Assembly (NCBI GenBank): GCA_013398615.1 | Contig: VZSR01000393.1 | Coordinates: 2,692,961-2,756,960, forward strand | Reading direction: 5' to 3' | Length of the DNA stretch: 64,000 bases | DNA from: Brachypodius melanocephalos | Lineage: Eukaryota > Chordata > Aves > Passeriformes > Pycnonotidae | In this document: positions 21,127 through 32,560 of the stretch, in pieces | How the letters are laid out: each line of letters opens with the position of its first letter | How positions within the stretch are numbered: position 1 is the stretch's first letter | Translations under genes and position numbers: made by a program | Notes under the pieces: generated by a model | What the model was told of the DNA's origin: nothing | Seen by the model: the letters and a program-made list of their open reading frames with translations, nothing else | The model's database searches: none

Positions 21127-21660
21127 CACCATATTTTAATAAAAGTAATAACAGCAGGGGGAAAAAAAAAGCAAATCCAGGAGGTAACTGTAAAGATATT
21201 CTGCAATTTTACCTGATTCCTTTCTAACTTTGAAGTCTAATATGAAAACCAGCAACGTTTGTTTTCATTTTTATAGGCAAGGAAAGTGAGGCACTGGGGA
21301 AGAAGAACCAAAAAGAGGATTATCCAAGGTGCAATTCAGTGGCAGAGTGCAGGATTAAGACACAGCTTTATTTACAGCCCAGCCTGCTGTGTTTAGACCA
21401 AAGCCGTGCTGTTTTGCAGGTAAATCCCTGGTTCTTGCTGGAGTCGATGGAGATTTTAGCACTGCTTTCAAAGGGAAGGCTGAGCAGCCTGGTGAAAGAT
21501 CAGCTGTTATTGATGATTTCTGAACAGCTCTCTGTGTTTTGTTTTTATTTAACACAAGCAAAGCTCCCAGCCAGCCCTGTCTGGGGCCTGGCCTTCGGAG
21601 TGGAGAGGGCTGGAGAAAAATGGGAGCTTTGGTTTGCTTTGGTGCAGGGGGGAAGGAAAA
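21127..21660. other. Intergenic DNA before the palindrome
   Basis: Unique sequence. A 132-codon plus-strand frame (21339-21737) runs into the AT-rich palindrome arm and has no recognisable domain. No mobile element seen. Confidence 0.45.
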
Positions 21661-21676
21661 TAATATATATATATAT

Positions 21677-22110
21677 GTTCAGTTTTGGTTTAATTTTGAG
21701 CGTTTTTCTTACAACTCAAGGGATAATATATATATAAATATATATAACATTTAAATATAAAATATTATATATGTAAATATAACATACATATAATATTTTA
21801 AATATATTTTTGTATATATAAGGGATGTATAAATAATGTAAAATATAAAAACTGAAGGAATCATATATATAAAAATTTTAAAATATATAAAATAGATATA
21901 TTTTTATATAAAATATGTATAACATTTAAATAGAAAATATAATAGATATCAATATAACATATATAATATAATAATATATTTTAATATATATTAAGATTAT
22001 ATATAATATTTTATATATTTTTATATCTATATATCTGTAGCTATCTATATATATCTATATCTATCCCCTGAGTTGTAAGAAAAACTCTCAAAACTCAACC
22101 AAATCTGAAT
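21677..22110. repeat. 434-base AT-rich palindrome with 49-base unique arms
   Basis: The left arm 21677-21725 and right arm 22062-22110 are reverse complements at 43 of 49 positions, with shared words such as GAGTTGTAAGAAAAAC on the right arm. Between them lie 336 bases made almost only of A and T (TA, TATAA, TATATAAAATAT variants), which is largely self-complementary. The whole unit can fold into one long hairpin or extrude as a cruciform. It resembles palindromic AT-rich repeats or a foldback/MITE-like element. No protein and no clear target-site duplication seen. Confidence 0.88.
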
Positions 22111-23762
22111 CCTAAGACTCTGGAGAGCTTCCTAAGGAATGAGGAGGCAGGGGAAAGGAGCAAAGAGAAGGAGCGGTAATTCTGGTCCCCATAAACTCCC
22201 ATCTCCGAATTAACGGAGCCGAGCAGCAGCTGACCCTTTCATGACGCTCCTCAGGATGAATTTCCCGGCTGATCTCCTCCCTTTCTCCACCCTCAGGTGT
22301 TTTCTGAGCCGGGGATGAGCTTGGAGCAGCGGGGAAGGCTCTGCTCCACCTGCCTCACCCGGAGCTGGACCCTCTAGTGGACTCCCAGAGCAATTTCCTT
22401 TGGAAAAAAAAATCGGGAAAAGGGTTTTATCGGCAACTTCCATCTTCGCCGAGCACACTGCTGAGCAGCTCCGTGACACCTTTCCAGGTTTAGTTAAAAG
22501 AAATATGAAAAACACGACATAAACCAGAAGCCTTCTGGAGCAAACACCTTTTTCCCTCGTGGGAAGAAAGCTCAATGTATTTTTCGTTTTCCAGGCACAA
22601 ATGGGCAGAGAGAATTCCACCCTGAAGCAAAGGACTAAAGAAGAGTTAATATATCTTGATTATGTTTTATGATATAACCGTACAGATCTTATTAAAAGTG
22701 ATCTTCCTGAAATAATTCCCTGGCTGAGCACTCGTTTTTTTTGGGGGGGGGAATAAAAAATGAGAAAATAGTCTCGTGAACAGGACCAGCTCCATTATTC
22801 AGAGGCATGAAACTTAAACAATCAATGAACAAAAAGAGGGAAAAAAACCCCTCCAATTTGCTTCCTACCATCCTCACTCTGAATTTTTACAGAACGAGTA
22901 TCTAAAGTTACAAAAACTCTGCCCCGATTGAAAGCAATGATAGTGACAGCACTTGCTTAGAAAAAGGAAATCCAACATCGAGGGAAATGTTTATATTACG
23001 CCTTAGAATTTCAAACAAGTGCTTTTTTATCCTGAAGAGCCGTGGATTTTCCTTTCTTTTTTAACAGAGTTAATGACACATCTGAGAGGAGTGGGGAGGA
23101 ACAGCTCAGAGCTGAGTGTTCAGTGATGTGCAGTGGGGAGAAGGAAAGAGGAAAACAGTGATAACTTATAGCCAGATTAAAAAAAAAATAAAAAAAAAAT
23201 CAAACAACACCACAATCAAGTGTTATAACTTCTCTACTGATCCCAAAATAGGGAAAAAAAAGAGCTGTAAATGCCTTATCTGCTGAATATATCCATGTAG
23301 CTCTGCTCCACAGCTGTTCCAAAGTGGTGACAGCTCAAGGAAAGGTCACTGTTGAATTACTCTGGGTCAGGAAGACCCAAGAAGATTCAAACCTGATTCA
23401 GGCTCTGATATGATTTTCCAGGCTCTTTGCAAGTCCCAAGATCAGCCTGTGACCATGTGTTGGGATATTTTTAGGTTTATTTCCCCCCTGTTTTTTTTTG
23501 TGTATTAATGCCAGGTTTTCACTCATGTGATGGGCACACTGTCCATGGTACCACCCAGGGGCTGCCACAACCTCCTGGCCCCACAGCCAGGCAGCACAGG
23601 GGCTCAGTTCCACCTCCCAGGCACAAATACCGCTTTTATTGGACTCCTGTGTGAGGTGTCCCACCAAGAACCAGCGTGGAACAACGGCCAACAGCTGAAA
23701 ACCCAGCTTTCCTCCTCAAAACCTCTTTGAGTTTGGAGTCAGAAGGGGAGGAGGTAAAGCGT
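22111..23762. other. Intergenic DNA, no gene seen
   Basis: Unique sequence with moderate CpG at 22195-22330 and an A-rich part at 23180-23205. A 136-codon minus-strand frame (22210-22620) lacks domain features. Around 23030-23060 and 23280-23330 nothing stands out. No RNA gene recognised. Confidence 0.5.
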
Positions 23763-24175
23763 GGAATCACAGAGGTAAAAACCTCTCAGGTCATTGAGTC
23801 CAACCATTCCCAGCACTGCCATGGCCACCCCTGGGCCATGTCCCCACCTGTCACAGCTTTACAACTTTTAGAATCCCCCACCACTGCCCTGGGCAGGCTG
23901 TTCTAGTGCTTAATTACCCATTCTGGGAGGGAATTTTCCTTATATCCAGCCTGAGCCCCTCCTGGCCCAGCCTGAGGCCGTTCCCTCTCCTCCTGTCCCT
24001 GTTCCCTGGAGCAGAGCCCAAATCCCCCCCGGCTGTCCCCTCCTGTCAGGGAGTTGTGCAGATCCACAAGGTCCCTCCTGAGCCTCCTTTTCTCCAGCTG
24101 AGCCCCTTTCCCAGCCCCCTCAGCCCCTTCTCAGCTCCCTTTCAAAGGCAGCTTCTCCTCCTTTGCTCAGCACTC
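23763..24175 (-). mobile_element. CR1 retrotransposon 3' fragment, longest copy
   Basis: Reading on the plus strand as the reverse complement of CR1: it begins at GGAATCACAGAGG (the terminal octamer side), continues with TCATTGAGTCCAACCATTCC, GCACTGCCATGGCCACC, GGGAGGGAATTTTCC, CTGTCCCCTCCTGTCAGGGA and a GAGCCTCCTTTTCTCCAG segment. About 410 bases of the 3' region survive. Diverged and 5'-truncated, so inactive. A 108-codon frame inside it is repeat-derived. Confidence 0.92.
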
Positions 24176-25814
24176 AAGGGGAGTTTGGAATATCTGGATG
24201 GACCAAGCCTGGAAGTTGCAGGACGGCAGTAGCAGGAACAATCATGTTCTAACCCCATCACCTTCTGTTTGCAGAGGTCTCCAGCCCAGAGCAGCTCTCC
24301 TTCTGCAGCCTTTTGGCATTAAACACCCTCACTCACTCCATGCTTTGTTTGTTTAGTCGTAGGAGGAGAAAACCAGTGTTCCTCCCCATTATCAGAGGAG
24401 AAGGAACAGCAGCAGGAAATTAGGTCACTGGAGCTGCCCTGCTGTTTGGAGAAGGGGTTCTGCTCTCTAAGAAATTTCCACTGGAGAAGTGAAGGATCCC
24501 AAGCAGCAGAGCTGCCTCCTTTGTTCCATCCCAGGCCCCCTTCCCAGCTCTCTACCATGGATCCAATTACCCTTCCCTGGGAACAAGCTGTGCCTCTAAA
24601 TTAAATCAAATCGTTTATTGGTCTGGGGCAGCTCTGCTCAGAGACATGGAGGGGTTTCAGGAGGAGCTGCTGCTCTTTGAAGGGACATCTGTGCCACTGT
24701 CACTTCTGTCAGGAAAAAGTGAGGCATGGCTGTGGCAGGCTGGCATCCCTGTTTTGGGGCCATTTTCTATCCATGCTCCCATCCAGGATGTGTTTTCTTT
24801 TCTTTATTGGTGCTATTTTCCCACCCCAATTCCCAGTCTTGTGGAAATTCTATTTTTCTATGCTGGAGATATGCAAATCTTCAGGTACCCCAAAAAAACG
24901 CCTTCTTCCCAAAGTTTGATTTTTTTCAGGCCTCTTCAAAACAGAATCCTGTGAATTCACCTCCAATTTTTTTTTTCCAGGATGAAAGCAAGGAAAGAGT
25001 TTTCCATCAATTTTGAGACTGAAATAAGCCCCTCAGTGCCTGGCCAGCCTTTCTTCAGCAAGGCCACTTCACTGGGGACATGCCCCAAAATTACATCAGA
25101 ACTTTATTTTGGGACTTTAAAACTTCCACTGTTTTATCTGTGTGCTCGATTTTTGATGGGAACTCACCCATAAAAGTCTTTGGGATTCAAGTTTTTGGGT
25201 TGTCTCCCTGTTTATAGCCTAGAATGGGGTTTATTATCTGTGCTTATATATATAAAGTATATTTTAAAATATAGGAATATATATTTGTCTCTGGGGGCAC
25301 TGGAAGAAGCCCATCAGACCTTCCTAGCAAGAATTCATTAAGGAATGAGATGTAAGGAAGTGATGGAGGTTTCTGAGGATATTATTGGAGATAAGGCACT
25401 GCCTGTGTCACCAAAGAAGCAGTGAGACCTCCTGGAGAATCCCCATTTTTGAGGATTGCAGTGATTCCCACGACCTGTTGTTGAAAAATAAGCAAGAGCC
25501 ACCAGGGCAGATGGAGGGAGAGGATCCAGACAGAAAATTCTCCAGCAAACCTGAGCCATCCTTAAGGAAAATGTAAATTTGAAAGGACAGAGAGCTACAG
25601 CCCCACAGAAGGTGCTGGAGGAGGTGATTGCCCTCCTGAGCAAAATTAGCTTTGCATTTATTTCAGCGATTTCCCCCATCCTAATGCAGATTTCTGGAAC
25701 CTGCAGCAGTGGGAGCCCCTTTCCCGAGGCAGCCCCCGCTCCACACACGATCCATGGTGCCGCTGGGAGCACGGGGAGAGGGAGAATTAGAGACACATTT
25801 TGGGCACGGGCTGC
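24176..25814. other. Intergenic DNA, no gene seen
   Basis: Unique, mixed composition. Overlapping 80-102-codon plus frames at 24646-25016 and a 152-codon minus frame at 25338-25796 have no recognisable domains. A small TA-rich patch lies at 25240-25285. Confidence 0.5.
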
Positions 25815-25985
25815 CGCTTCTGTGCCGGGTTAATTAGCGGTTTGTTAGTATGTTAAGTGCGCTGCACATTGACCTCAGGCTGGTTGTCTCTAATAAACAA
25901 AAGCAGCGCCAGGTGACCGCTGATTTCCCAGGGACTGTAACCTGACCAACCAGCACCGAGGTACCCGGGCTCCCAGCCGCCCAAA
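25815..25985. promoter_or_regulatory. Candidate conserved enhancer with FOX and nuclear-receptor words
   Basis: Dense, repeat-free block. TAAACAAA at 25894-25901 is a forkhead consensus. TGACCTCA at 25870-25877 and AGGTGACC at 25911-25918 are nuclear-receptor half-site-like words. GGTTAATTAGCGG near 25827 is a homeodomain core. CpGs are kept. The combination and lack of repeats look like a developmental enhancer. Not proven. Confidence 0.42.
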
Positions 25986-25999
25986 AAGTGAGAAAACCC

Positions 26000-26239
26000 T
26001 TTATTTTGTTTTATTTTATTTTATTTTATTTTATTTTATTTTATTTTATTTTATTTTATTTTATTTTATTTTATTTTATTTTATTTTATTTTATATTTTA
26101 TTTTAATATTTTATTTTATTTTATTTTATTTTATATTTTATTTTAATATTTTATTTTATTTTATTTTATTTTATTTTATTTTATTTTATATTTTATTTTA
26201 ATTTTATATTTTATTTTATTTTATTTTATTTATTTTTTT
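26000..26239. repeat. TTTTA pentanucleotide array with nested higher-order units
   Basis: About 240 bases of TTTTA repeats. The first 90 bases are nearly pure. Then a TATATTTTATTTTAATATT variant block appears near 26092 and again 40 bases later near 26132, with a third altered version near 26188, showing that a 40-base segment was duplicated as a unit. Pentanucleotide arrays of this motif are unstable in vertebrates. No retroelement body abuts it. Confidence 0.93.
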
Positions 26240-28447
26240 AGGAAATAAGAAAAAAAAAAAAGGGTTGTTAGAATGATCTCAAGTCTAATTTAAAACCTGA
26301 AGTCTGGGATGGTTTAAAACTTGCCTTGTTTCTTTTCAATGAGCTCTCCCGAAGCTGAAGTGGTTTTTTGGACTGTGGTCTGATGGTGGCAAATTATGTT
26401 TCTATGGCAAAGTTCATCAAGAAAGAATTCACCTTTTGTAGGAAACCCCATTTTGACCAGGAAATGCACTTTTGCCAATGGTGAGTCCAGCTAGACAGGC
26501 TCTTGTCAGGAAGTAGGATAGGGCCAGGCTGAAAATCCAAGACTTTTTCCCTTTCCTGTTAGGATGTCCTTGCATTGACAGGTTATAAAGCTGAAACACG
26601 CTCTGAAAAAAAACCTCAAAAACCAACAGCAACGCACAGGGATGGCTCTTGGGTGACCCAATGGCCTGGCTCTGATTTTTTTTCCGTGGGATTTAGGAAG
26701 AATTGCAAAGTTCTTTTGCTCCCCTTGCAAGCTTTTGCAAAGGAACTGCTGTGAGTTGCAGGCGAGGCTGGCTGTGCTGGCTGCCAGGAGTTTCGAGAGG
26801 ATCCCTGGAAACACATTTGGTTTTAATCAGGCCCCTGCACTGTGGAACATCCTGTTTGTCTACACTTATTATTACTGACAAATTATCCTCCTCCAAATCT
26901 CAGGGAGCATTCACTTTATCCCCACATTAAACCTGATTGGAAACAGTAGGTTTAATTGGACTCAGCATGAGCCCCAGTCGTAAACTGCACCAGTTCCTTG
27001 TTTTATTGTGGCATTCCCTGGATGTGTGAAAATACCATATTTCATATACAGGGCCCAGCTTGCTACTGCCAGGGCTGTCACAGACAAGGCACAGACGCCC
27101 TGGGCTGCAGCAGCACCCTCTGCCCACTCCCAGATGGGAAAAGTTGGCAATTCCCAGCAGTCTGTGTATAAAATACATCATTCCTGATCTGTCCCAAAAT
27201 TCTGAGAGTTGTCTTCATCACTAAGCGAGCCCTGTGGTCTGCAGGATGCAGGGTCTGAGGTGTTTCAGCTGAGCTTTGGGGTTTGGGAGGGCTGGAGGAG
27301 CCTGTGCAGGGTGTGGATCATCCTCTCACTGGTCTTGCTGAGAAATGTGAGCATCTTCTTCTTCCCCTCATCAGCTGGAGACCCTTTCCCAGGAAAAACT
27401 CAATAAACCTGAGGGGTTAGAGGTGAATTCATTTTGATATATTTGGAGCTTGTGCCCAGGGTTGATTAAATGGGAGAGAGCTGAAACCCTTCAGCCATGA
27501 AGGAGCCCACCATGGTGGGACTGATGGTGATTGTAGGGTTACACGTTCGGCTGGTGCTCTGAGATCTTCCCAACATCTCTGATTTTCTGACCCTCCAGCA
27601 GCTGTGCCTCATCCAGATGTGCACTGCAGGGGAGTCCAGATGTTTCCAGAGCAGGGAGAAAGTCGGGTGAGGTGTCAGGTAGTGGCAATCTTGGGTGGGA
27701 GCCCTGGAAATGAGCTCGTTCCCGAGAGATCCTGGCAGGACCTGAACCGTTGAACAACTCCTTTCCAATGTCCTGGGTGTGGAAAAGCATGAGACAGCAT
27801 GGTCTGCCTGGAGTCCAGAGGAAGGGGAAAAAACAAACCAGCAGAAGACAAACAGACAACCCAACCCCTTTGCTACTCATGTTTACACACTTTGGGATTG
27901 TTCATTAGTGTGTCAGCTGCTGAAATTCAGCTTTTCATGAGAGTATGATCTCTCCCAAGTGGGTAAAATACCATTCAAGGGATTGTCTTGGCATAAACAC
28001 GATTTTAAACTCAACTGAAATGGCATTTACGTTTGCCATGCCTGTAAATACTTTGTTCTGGGGAAAAAAAAAGAAAAAACGAGATTTCTGCATTTCTCCA
28101 GTCTTGGAAGGTGTGATTTGCAGACCCAGCTTTTTTTTTTTAAATGACAAAAACCTCACATGGGTTGTTGATAAAGGCTCCTTACCAGAAAAACAAACAA
28201 ATAAACAAAAAAGCAGACTACAGAGAGAAAAGGAAATGCAAAAGTAATAAACATCTGCAGGATGGAGACTTGTTCCAAACTGTGCTGGAGCGCAAATCTC
28301 AAACCTTTCTTTTTATTGTCTTTGACAAAATCTGTGCCTCATATTGTCTGCAAACAGCATCACCGTGATGCTCCTTCCAGTGACACAAAATCTTCCACTC
28401 ATCACAAAATATTAATCACCTTTGCCCTGTAGTTTAATCAGCTTCTC
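26240..28447. other. Intergenic DNA, no gene seen
   Basis: Unique sequence with chance frames up to 132 codons at 27466-27880 that are open in two minus frames at once and lack domains. Small A or T runs at 28057-28080 and 28131-28142. No mobile element recognised. Confidence 0.5.
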
Positions 28448-28461
28448 ATTTTCTCATTGCT

Positions 28462-28479
28462 TTTTTTTTTTTTTTTTTG
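28462..28479. repeat. Poly-T tract
   Basis: About 18 consecutive T. Simple homopolymer. Confidence 0.9.
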
Positions 28480-28839
28480 GAGACCCGGATTGTTATTTTT
28501 AAGGGAACTTTTAAATTGGTCAGAGAAGAAGGGTTTCTTGTAGGTGCCTGTGAGGCTGGGCATGTTCAGCCCATCCAAAATAAATGCCCCTCTTCTCTGG
28601 TGTTAAATATCAGCCCAGTAAAGACAGAAGCATCTGTAAGTGGTAAAACCTCCCTGCTTTTCTGGAAGCATCATGGAAGCAGCTCTGGATCTCCCTGCTG
28701 CCCCTCAGATCTTCCTTTGTTGCAGGAAGATGCACAGCCAGGGTCACCCTGCACTCGTCCCACCAAAGCAGGGCCAAGAAACCCAAAACGCAGCTTTCTT
28801 ACTCCTCTTCTTCTCACGACCTGGAGCATGAATTTCTCC

Positions 28840-28935
28840 TGTGCCATTTTTGGGCGCTTTTTGGCTCAGCTCATTTCCTTCACCTTAATTGCCGAGGCGC
28901 TCACACGCCTTGCGCTACCTTGGGGTAGTGTTTAA
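28840..28935. promoter_or_regulatory. Weak candidate noncoding element with clustered CpG
   Basis: A short unique block with several CpGs (GGGCGC, GCCGAGGCGCTCACACGCC, TTGCGC) in otherwise CpG-poor DNA and a CTTAATTGCC word. May be a small regulatory element. Weak evidence. Confidence 0.22.
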
Positions 28936-28947
28936 ACAAAATTCTGT

Positions 28948-29040
28948 AAATCTAAAAGAAAGGTACTACTAAATCTATGAAATCCACAAATCTACAGGAG
29001 AGTTACTACTAAATCTATTAAATCTACACATCTACGAGAT
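28948..29040. repeat. Two-copy 40-base tandem duplication
   Basis: The word TACTACTAAATCTAT begins at 28964 and again at 29004, exactly 40 bases apart, with flanking AAATCTA(C/A) text also repeated. About 2.2 diverged copies rich in AAATCTA. Confidence 0.8.
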
Positions 29041-29204
29041 CTTGCCCATCACGGAGCCCAGGGTCCTGGCTTCCACTGAAAATTCCCCGTATCTTTCCCG
29101 AAGCGGCGCCTTTCCTCCGTGATATTTTGAAAGAAAACACGCTGCCGTGGTTGGAAAGAGATGTGGAGCTTCTTTACCAGATGGAGGCGACCTGACAGCT
29201 TGAA

Positions 29205-29295
29205 AAAAAAACCCTTCTCAAACAGTCAGCAGCAATGACAACTGACCTCAATTACTGCAGCCTTTCATTGCTCCATCTGGGGATAGCGCAGCACC
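29205..29295. promoter_or_regulatory. Weak candidate noncoding element
   Basis: Unique block with CAATGACAACTGACCTCAA and TTTCATTGCTCC words and no repeat. Enhancer-like but short. Texture only. Confidence 0.22.
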
Positions 29296-31389
29296 GGGGT
29301 GAGAAACAGGCTGGAAAACACACGGAAAGAGCCTGGCTAAACCCAGAGTGCTTTGGAAAACACATCCCACAAAACAAGCCCTTTCTCAGGCTGTGTTTTT
29401 TTCCCCCCCTTTAGTTCAGCTTTGGTGCTGAACTTTCCATTTTCGACCGACCGACATAAATTAAAGGCAAACATTGGCATGGAGAGGAAAGATGGGGAAA
29501 GTTGACCATTTCCCTCAGGAGGTCAGCCACAAATTCCTGCTGTTGTCTGAGAAATGATGAGCTACTCTTTGGAGACATGACTTAGATCATTTCGTGTCAC
29601 AGGGAAACTTTTCAGGAGTTTCAGCAAGGCTTGAAATATGTCATCTTTTTTCCCCTCTCTTTTTTTAATAAATATAGTTTTAGACTATGTTCTTTTTTTT
29701 TTTCCTTTTCATATAGTCTTCCCTACAAAAAGCCAGTTGTTCACGGTGCTATTTCCTTTGGGCAATCTTACAAGAAATGTTCCCAGCTCGCTTCATGCCA
29801 CTGCAAATATCTCTTTACCTCAGAGAAAAGGGCACATCACTCACTTTTTGCAGGTCTAAACTAATTTGACTGCCCCGAGCTCCAACAGCTCTGGGTGAAA
29901 AAGTACATCAAGGAAAATGTGTCACTGCCCCTTCATCATTCACTTTCACTGTTCATAAATGTAGCACAGAAATCTATTTACTCTAAAAGGACTATCTGTC
30001 ATGGGGGCTGGCGATCCCAGCTCACCCCCCCCGAGTTTGGGGGACAAATTTCCCATCAAATGCAAACCCGAATTGTGAGGGATGGAAGGTTTAGAAGATC
30101 TTGTAGGTGACATTTCCAGACAGAAGGAAAACAAGCTCTCAGTCCCACCCAAAATGATAAATAAGGATGGGTTTCCAACCTTCAGCAGAGGCTTTTCTGC
30201 TTTTCACATTTACGGCGGCTCCTCGCTGACGGACTTAACAGATGCAACCCCAATTTCACAGGGATGGGGAAAACGCTTGGAGGCACCACAAATGTTCATC
30301 AAAAACTCACACGAAGCCTGAAATGAGCTTTCTGCTGAGGTTCTTCCTAAAGCTGACTTTTAAAATTCCTCCTCGTCATGTAACGGCTCTGGCCCCGCTT
30401 TCTTCCCTGGATTTCATCCAGGGAAAGAAGTCAAAGAAATTTCTTCTGCTGAGATATTTATTGCGTTTGCTGTTCGAGGAAGTATTTGTAACTTGTTCAA
30501 AGTTCAAAACATCACCTCAAATCTTGCAGACTGACCTATGAACCTGCTGCAGATCCACTTCTGAGGGCGTAAAATCCAGGTCTGAAGCTTTTACAGTTAT
30601 TTTGGGGGAGGGAGGAAAGGTATGAATAAGTGCCATTACCACCACTTCTAATTTTTTACAAATGTCTAAAACCAAATAATTCCCCTGGGATATCAATGCC
30701 GTGCTGGTCTTTTGCTAAATTAAATCAAATCTTTCTTTTCTCTGTCTCCTGTAATTACAGCAGGTTTCCATTTGACACAAGGGAGCTGGAGGCCAGTTGG
30801 GATCCCCTTATTTTTTATCTGTTGGTGAATTGTAGGAAATCCCACTGGTGAGATGCTGGTGGATTAGCCAATAACCTCAGCATAGTTTTAATATCCTTGA
30901 CTTAAGTAATAATCTCCAAAGTGGGTCCTGGAGAGGGTTTTTCAACAGATTTATGCTTCACTCCTCACATTTTTCAATTACCCACACCCAGGGATATTTA
31001 ATGGTATGTAAATCCACCAGCAGTTTTTGAGCCTGCAGATTATTTAATTGAAAGAAGCGTCTGGGGATGAGGAGAAAATCCTTCCATGAGCTCCCAGGCC
31101 CTGCTTCCCTCTCCATCACATCCTTTGAGACCCAAAAGAGAGGTGCTAAAATAGGGGAGAAAGTGTCAGGAGAAGGTCTCTGAGCTCTGTGGTGTCAGAC
31201 CACCCTGTGTGCATCCAGGGGTCAGAGATTCAGCCCAAGCACTCAGAGCAGACCTGAGCACATTCCCAAGCAGAGAACACCAGCAAGGACTGCGTTTTAC
31301 CTGATTAAAACAAGATTTTTTTTTCCCTTTTTTTGGCAGGGAGAGGAATGTTTGGACAACGCTCTTGGGCACAGAGTGTGGCTCTTGGG
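29296..31389. other. Intergenic DNA, no gene seen
   Basis: Unique sequence. Frames of 60-100 codons are without domains. The 30880-31050 part is AT-rich and mildly enhancer-like (AAATGGTATG-type and TTATTTAATTG words). No RNA gene or mobile element recognised before the CR1 at its right end. Confidence 0.5.
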
Positions 31390-31467
31390 GCTGGTGCTGT
31401 GCAGGCCTAGGACTTGGATCTGATGATCCGTGTAGGTCCCTTCCACACCAGAATATTCTGTGATTCT
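31390..31467 (+). mobile_element. CR1 retrotransposon 3' fragment
   Basis: About 75 bases matching the CR1 3' end: GGACTTGGATCTGATGATCC, then AGGTCCCTTCCACACCAGAA, then ATTCTGTGATTCTG, which preserves two of the terminal octamer repeats. Strongly 5'-truncated and inactive. Confidence 0.82.
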
Positions 31468-31824
31468 GCAGCTTTACTTAAATGATAGAAACAATATCAA
31501 TGTTGATAAACAGCACCTGAAACATTAATTGTGGTCACAAATTACTCGTGGTTCCCCAAATCCCAGTTTGGAGCACATGACTGGGACTCATCTCTGATAG
31601 CAGATTTGGGAACAAATATTGATCATCATCACTGCAAGGAGGTGATGGTCCTGCATCCCTCCACGTGGATATTTCTTGGAAAGGTTTTTTCCCTCACTCA
31701 TTAGTGTTTCCAGTACATTTATTTTACTGAGGAAAGCAGCATTTTCTGCCAATACTATTTCTAGGAATATTTTCCAACGGCTCAGCTGAGCATCACTGAA
31801 CAGACAGAATAAGGCAGATGGATA
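31468..31824. other. Intergenic DNA, nothing distinctive
   Basis: Unique AT-leaning sequence with no frame, repeat or RNA gene that I recognise. Confidence 0.5.
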
Positions 31825-31935
31825 TTTTCTGTACCATTTGTGAAAAATTTATGCCTTTTGTGTCAGCATGTCGGTGTGAAAGCTTAATCATAATAAAAAG
31901 GCTTTTTTAAATGGACACATTAATGAATGACAGAG
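31825..31935. promoter_or_regulatory. Weak candidate noncoding element
   Basis: Unique AT-rich block with GCTTAATCATAATAAAAAGG and ACATTAATGAATG words (homeodomain and POU-like). No repeat. Texture only. Confidence 0.25.
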
Positions 31936-32560
31936 AGTGAGCCTGTGGTGGTCAACAGCAAACCCATCAGACGTGGAGCCCACTTGTTTTTTGGTACAAG
32001 AACAGACAGAAACCCTTCTGCAAGAAACCTTTATTCATTTCCAGCACCACTCCTTGGCTGTGGCAATGTGGCTTCAATTTGTTTTAAAGGTGCCTTATGA
32101 AGCTGGGGCTTGAAATTACGCATTTACAGTTCGAAAGCAAAGCCATCCTCGGGCGGGAAGGAACTTGTAATTTTGTCAAATTACACAGAAAATGAAATTG
32201 GAGGAGCAATAAAGTGCCTGGAATGAGGTAGTGAAAAGTTCCACAGTGAAAAAAAACCCCCCTATTTGCTGCACATGCAAAAACCACGTTTCCGTTGCCT
32301 TTACTTAATTTTGCACATTTCTCCACGAGCAATAACGACAGGGCCTTGTTTTCACTTTTAAATACACGGCTCTTTGTCTCACTGTTTTTATGTTAAAATG
32401 GGTGGATAACCTTTCTCAGCCGTGTTTTCATCCTTAAGGATTCAAATTCAAACACTGCAATTTGGTTAATTTGGTTCAGACAGGTAAATAATTCTTACTG
32501 CTAAAAAAAAAAAAAAAGTATAAAAATCGGCTGTCATGAATTAAAATCCATTTTTCCCTA
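31936..32560. other. Intergenic DNA, no gene seen
   Basis: Unique sequence with a 15-base poly-A near 32502-32516. Contains scattered CpGs around 32100-32400 and short chance frames only. Confidence 0.45.

Noticed and set aside
30530..30560. CTGACCTATGAA resembling the start of a miR-192/215 mature sequence
   Set aside because: Only about 12 bases agree, and no complementary arm (ATAGGTCA-type) lies at hairpin distance downstream.
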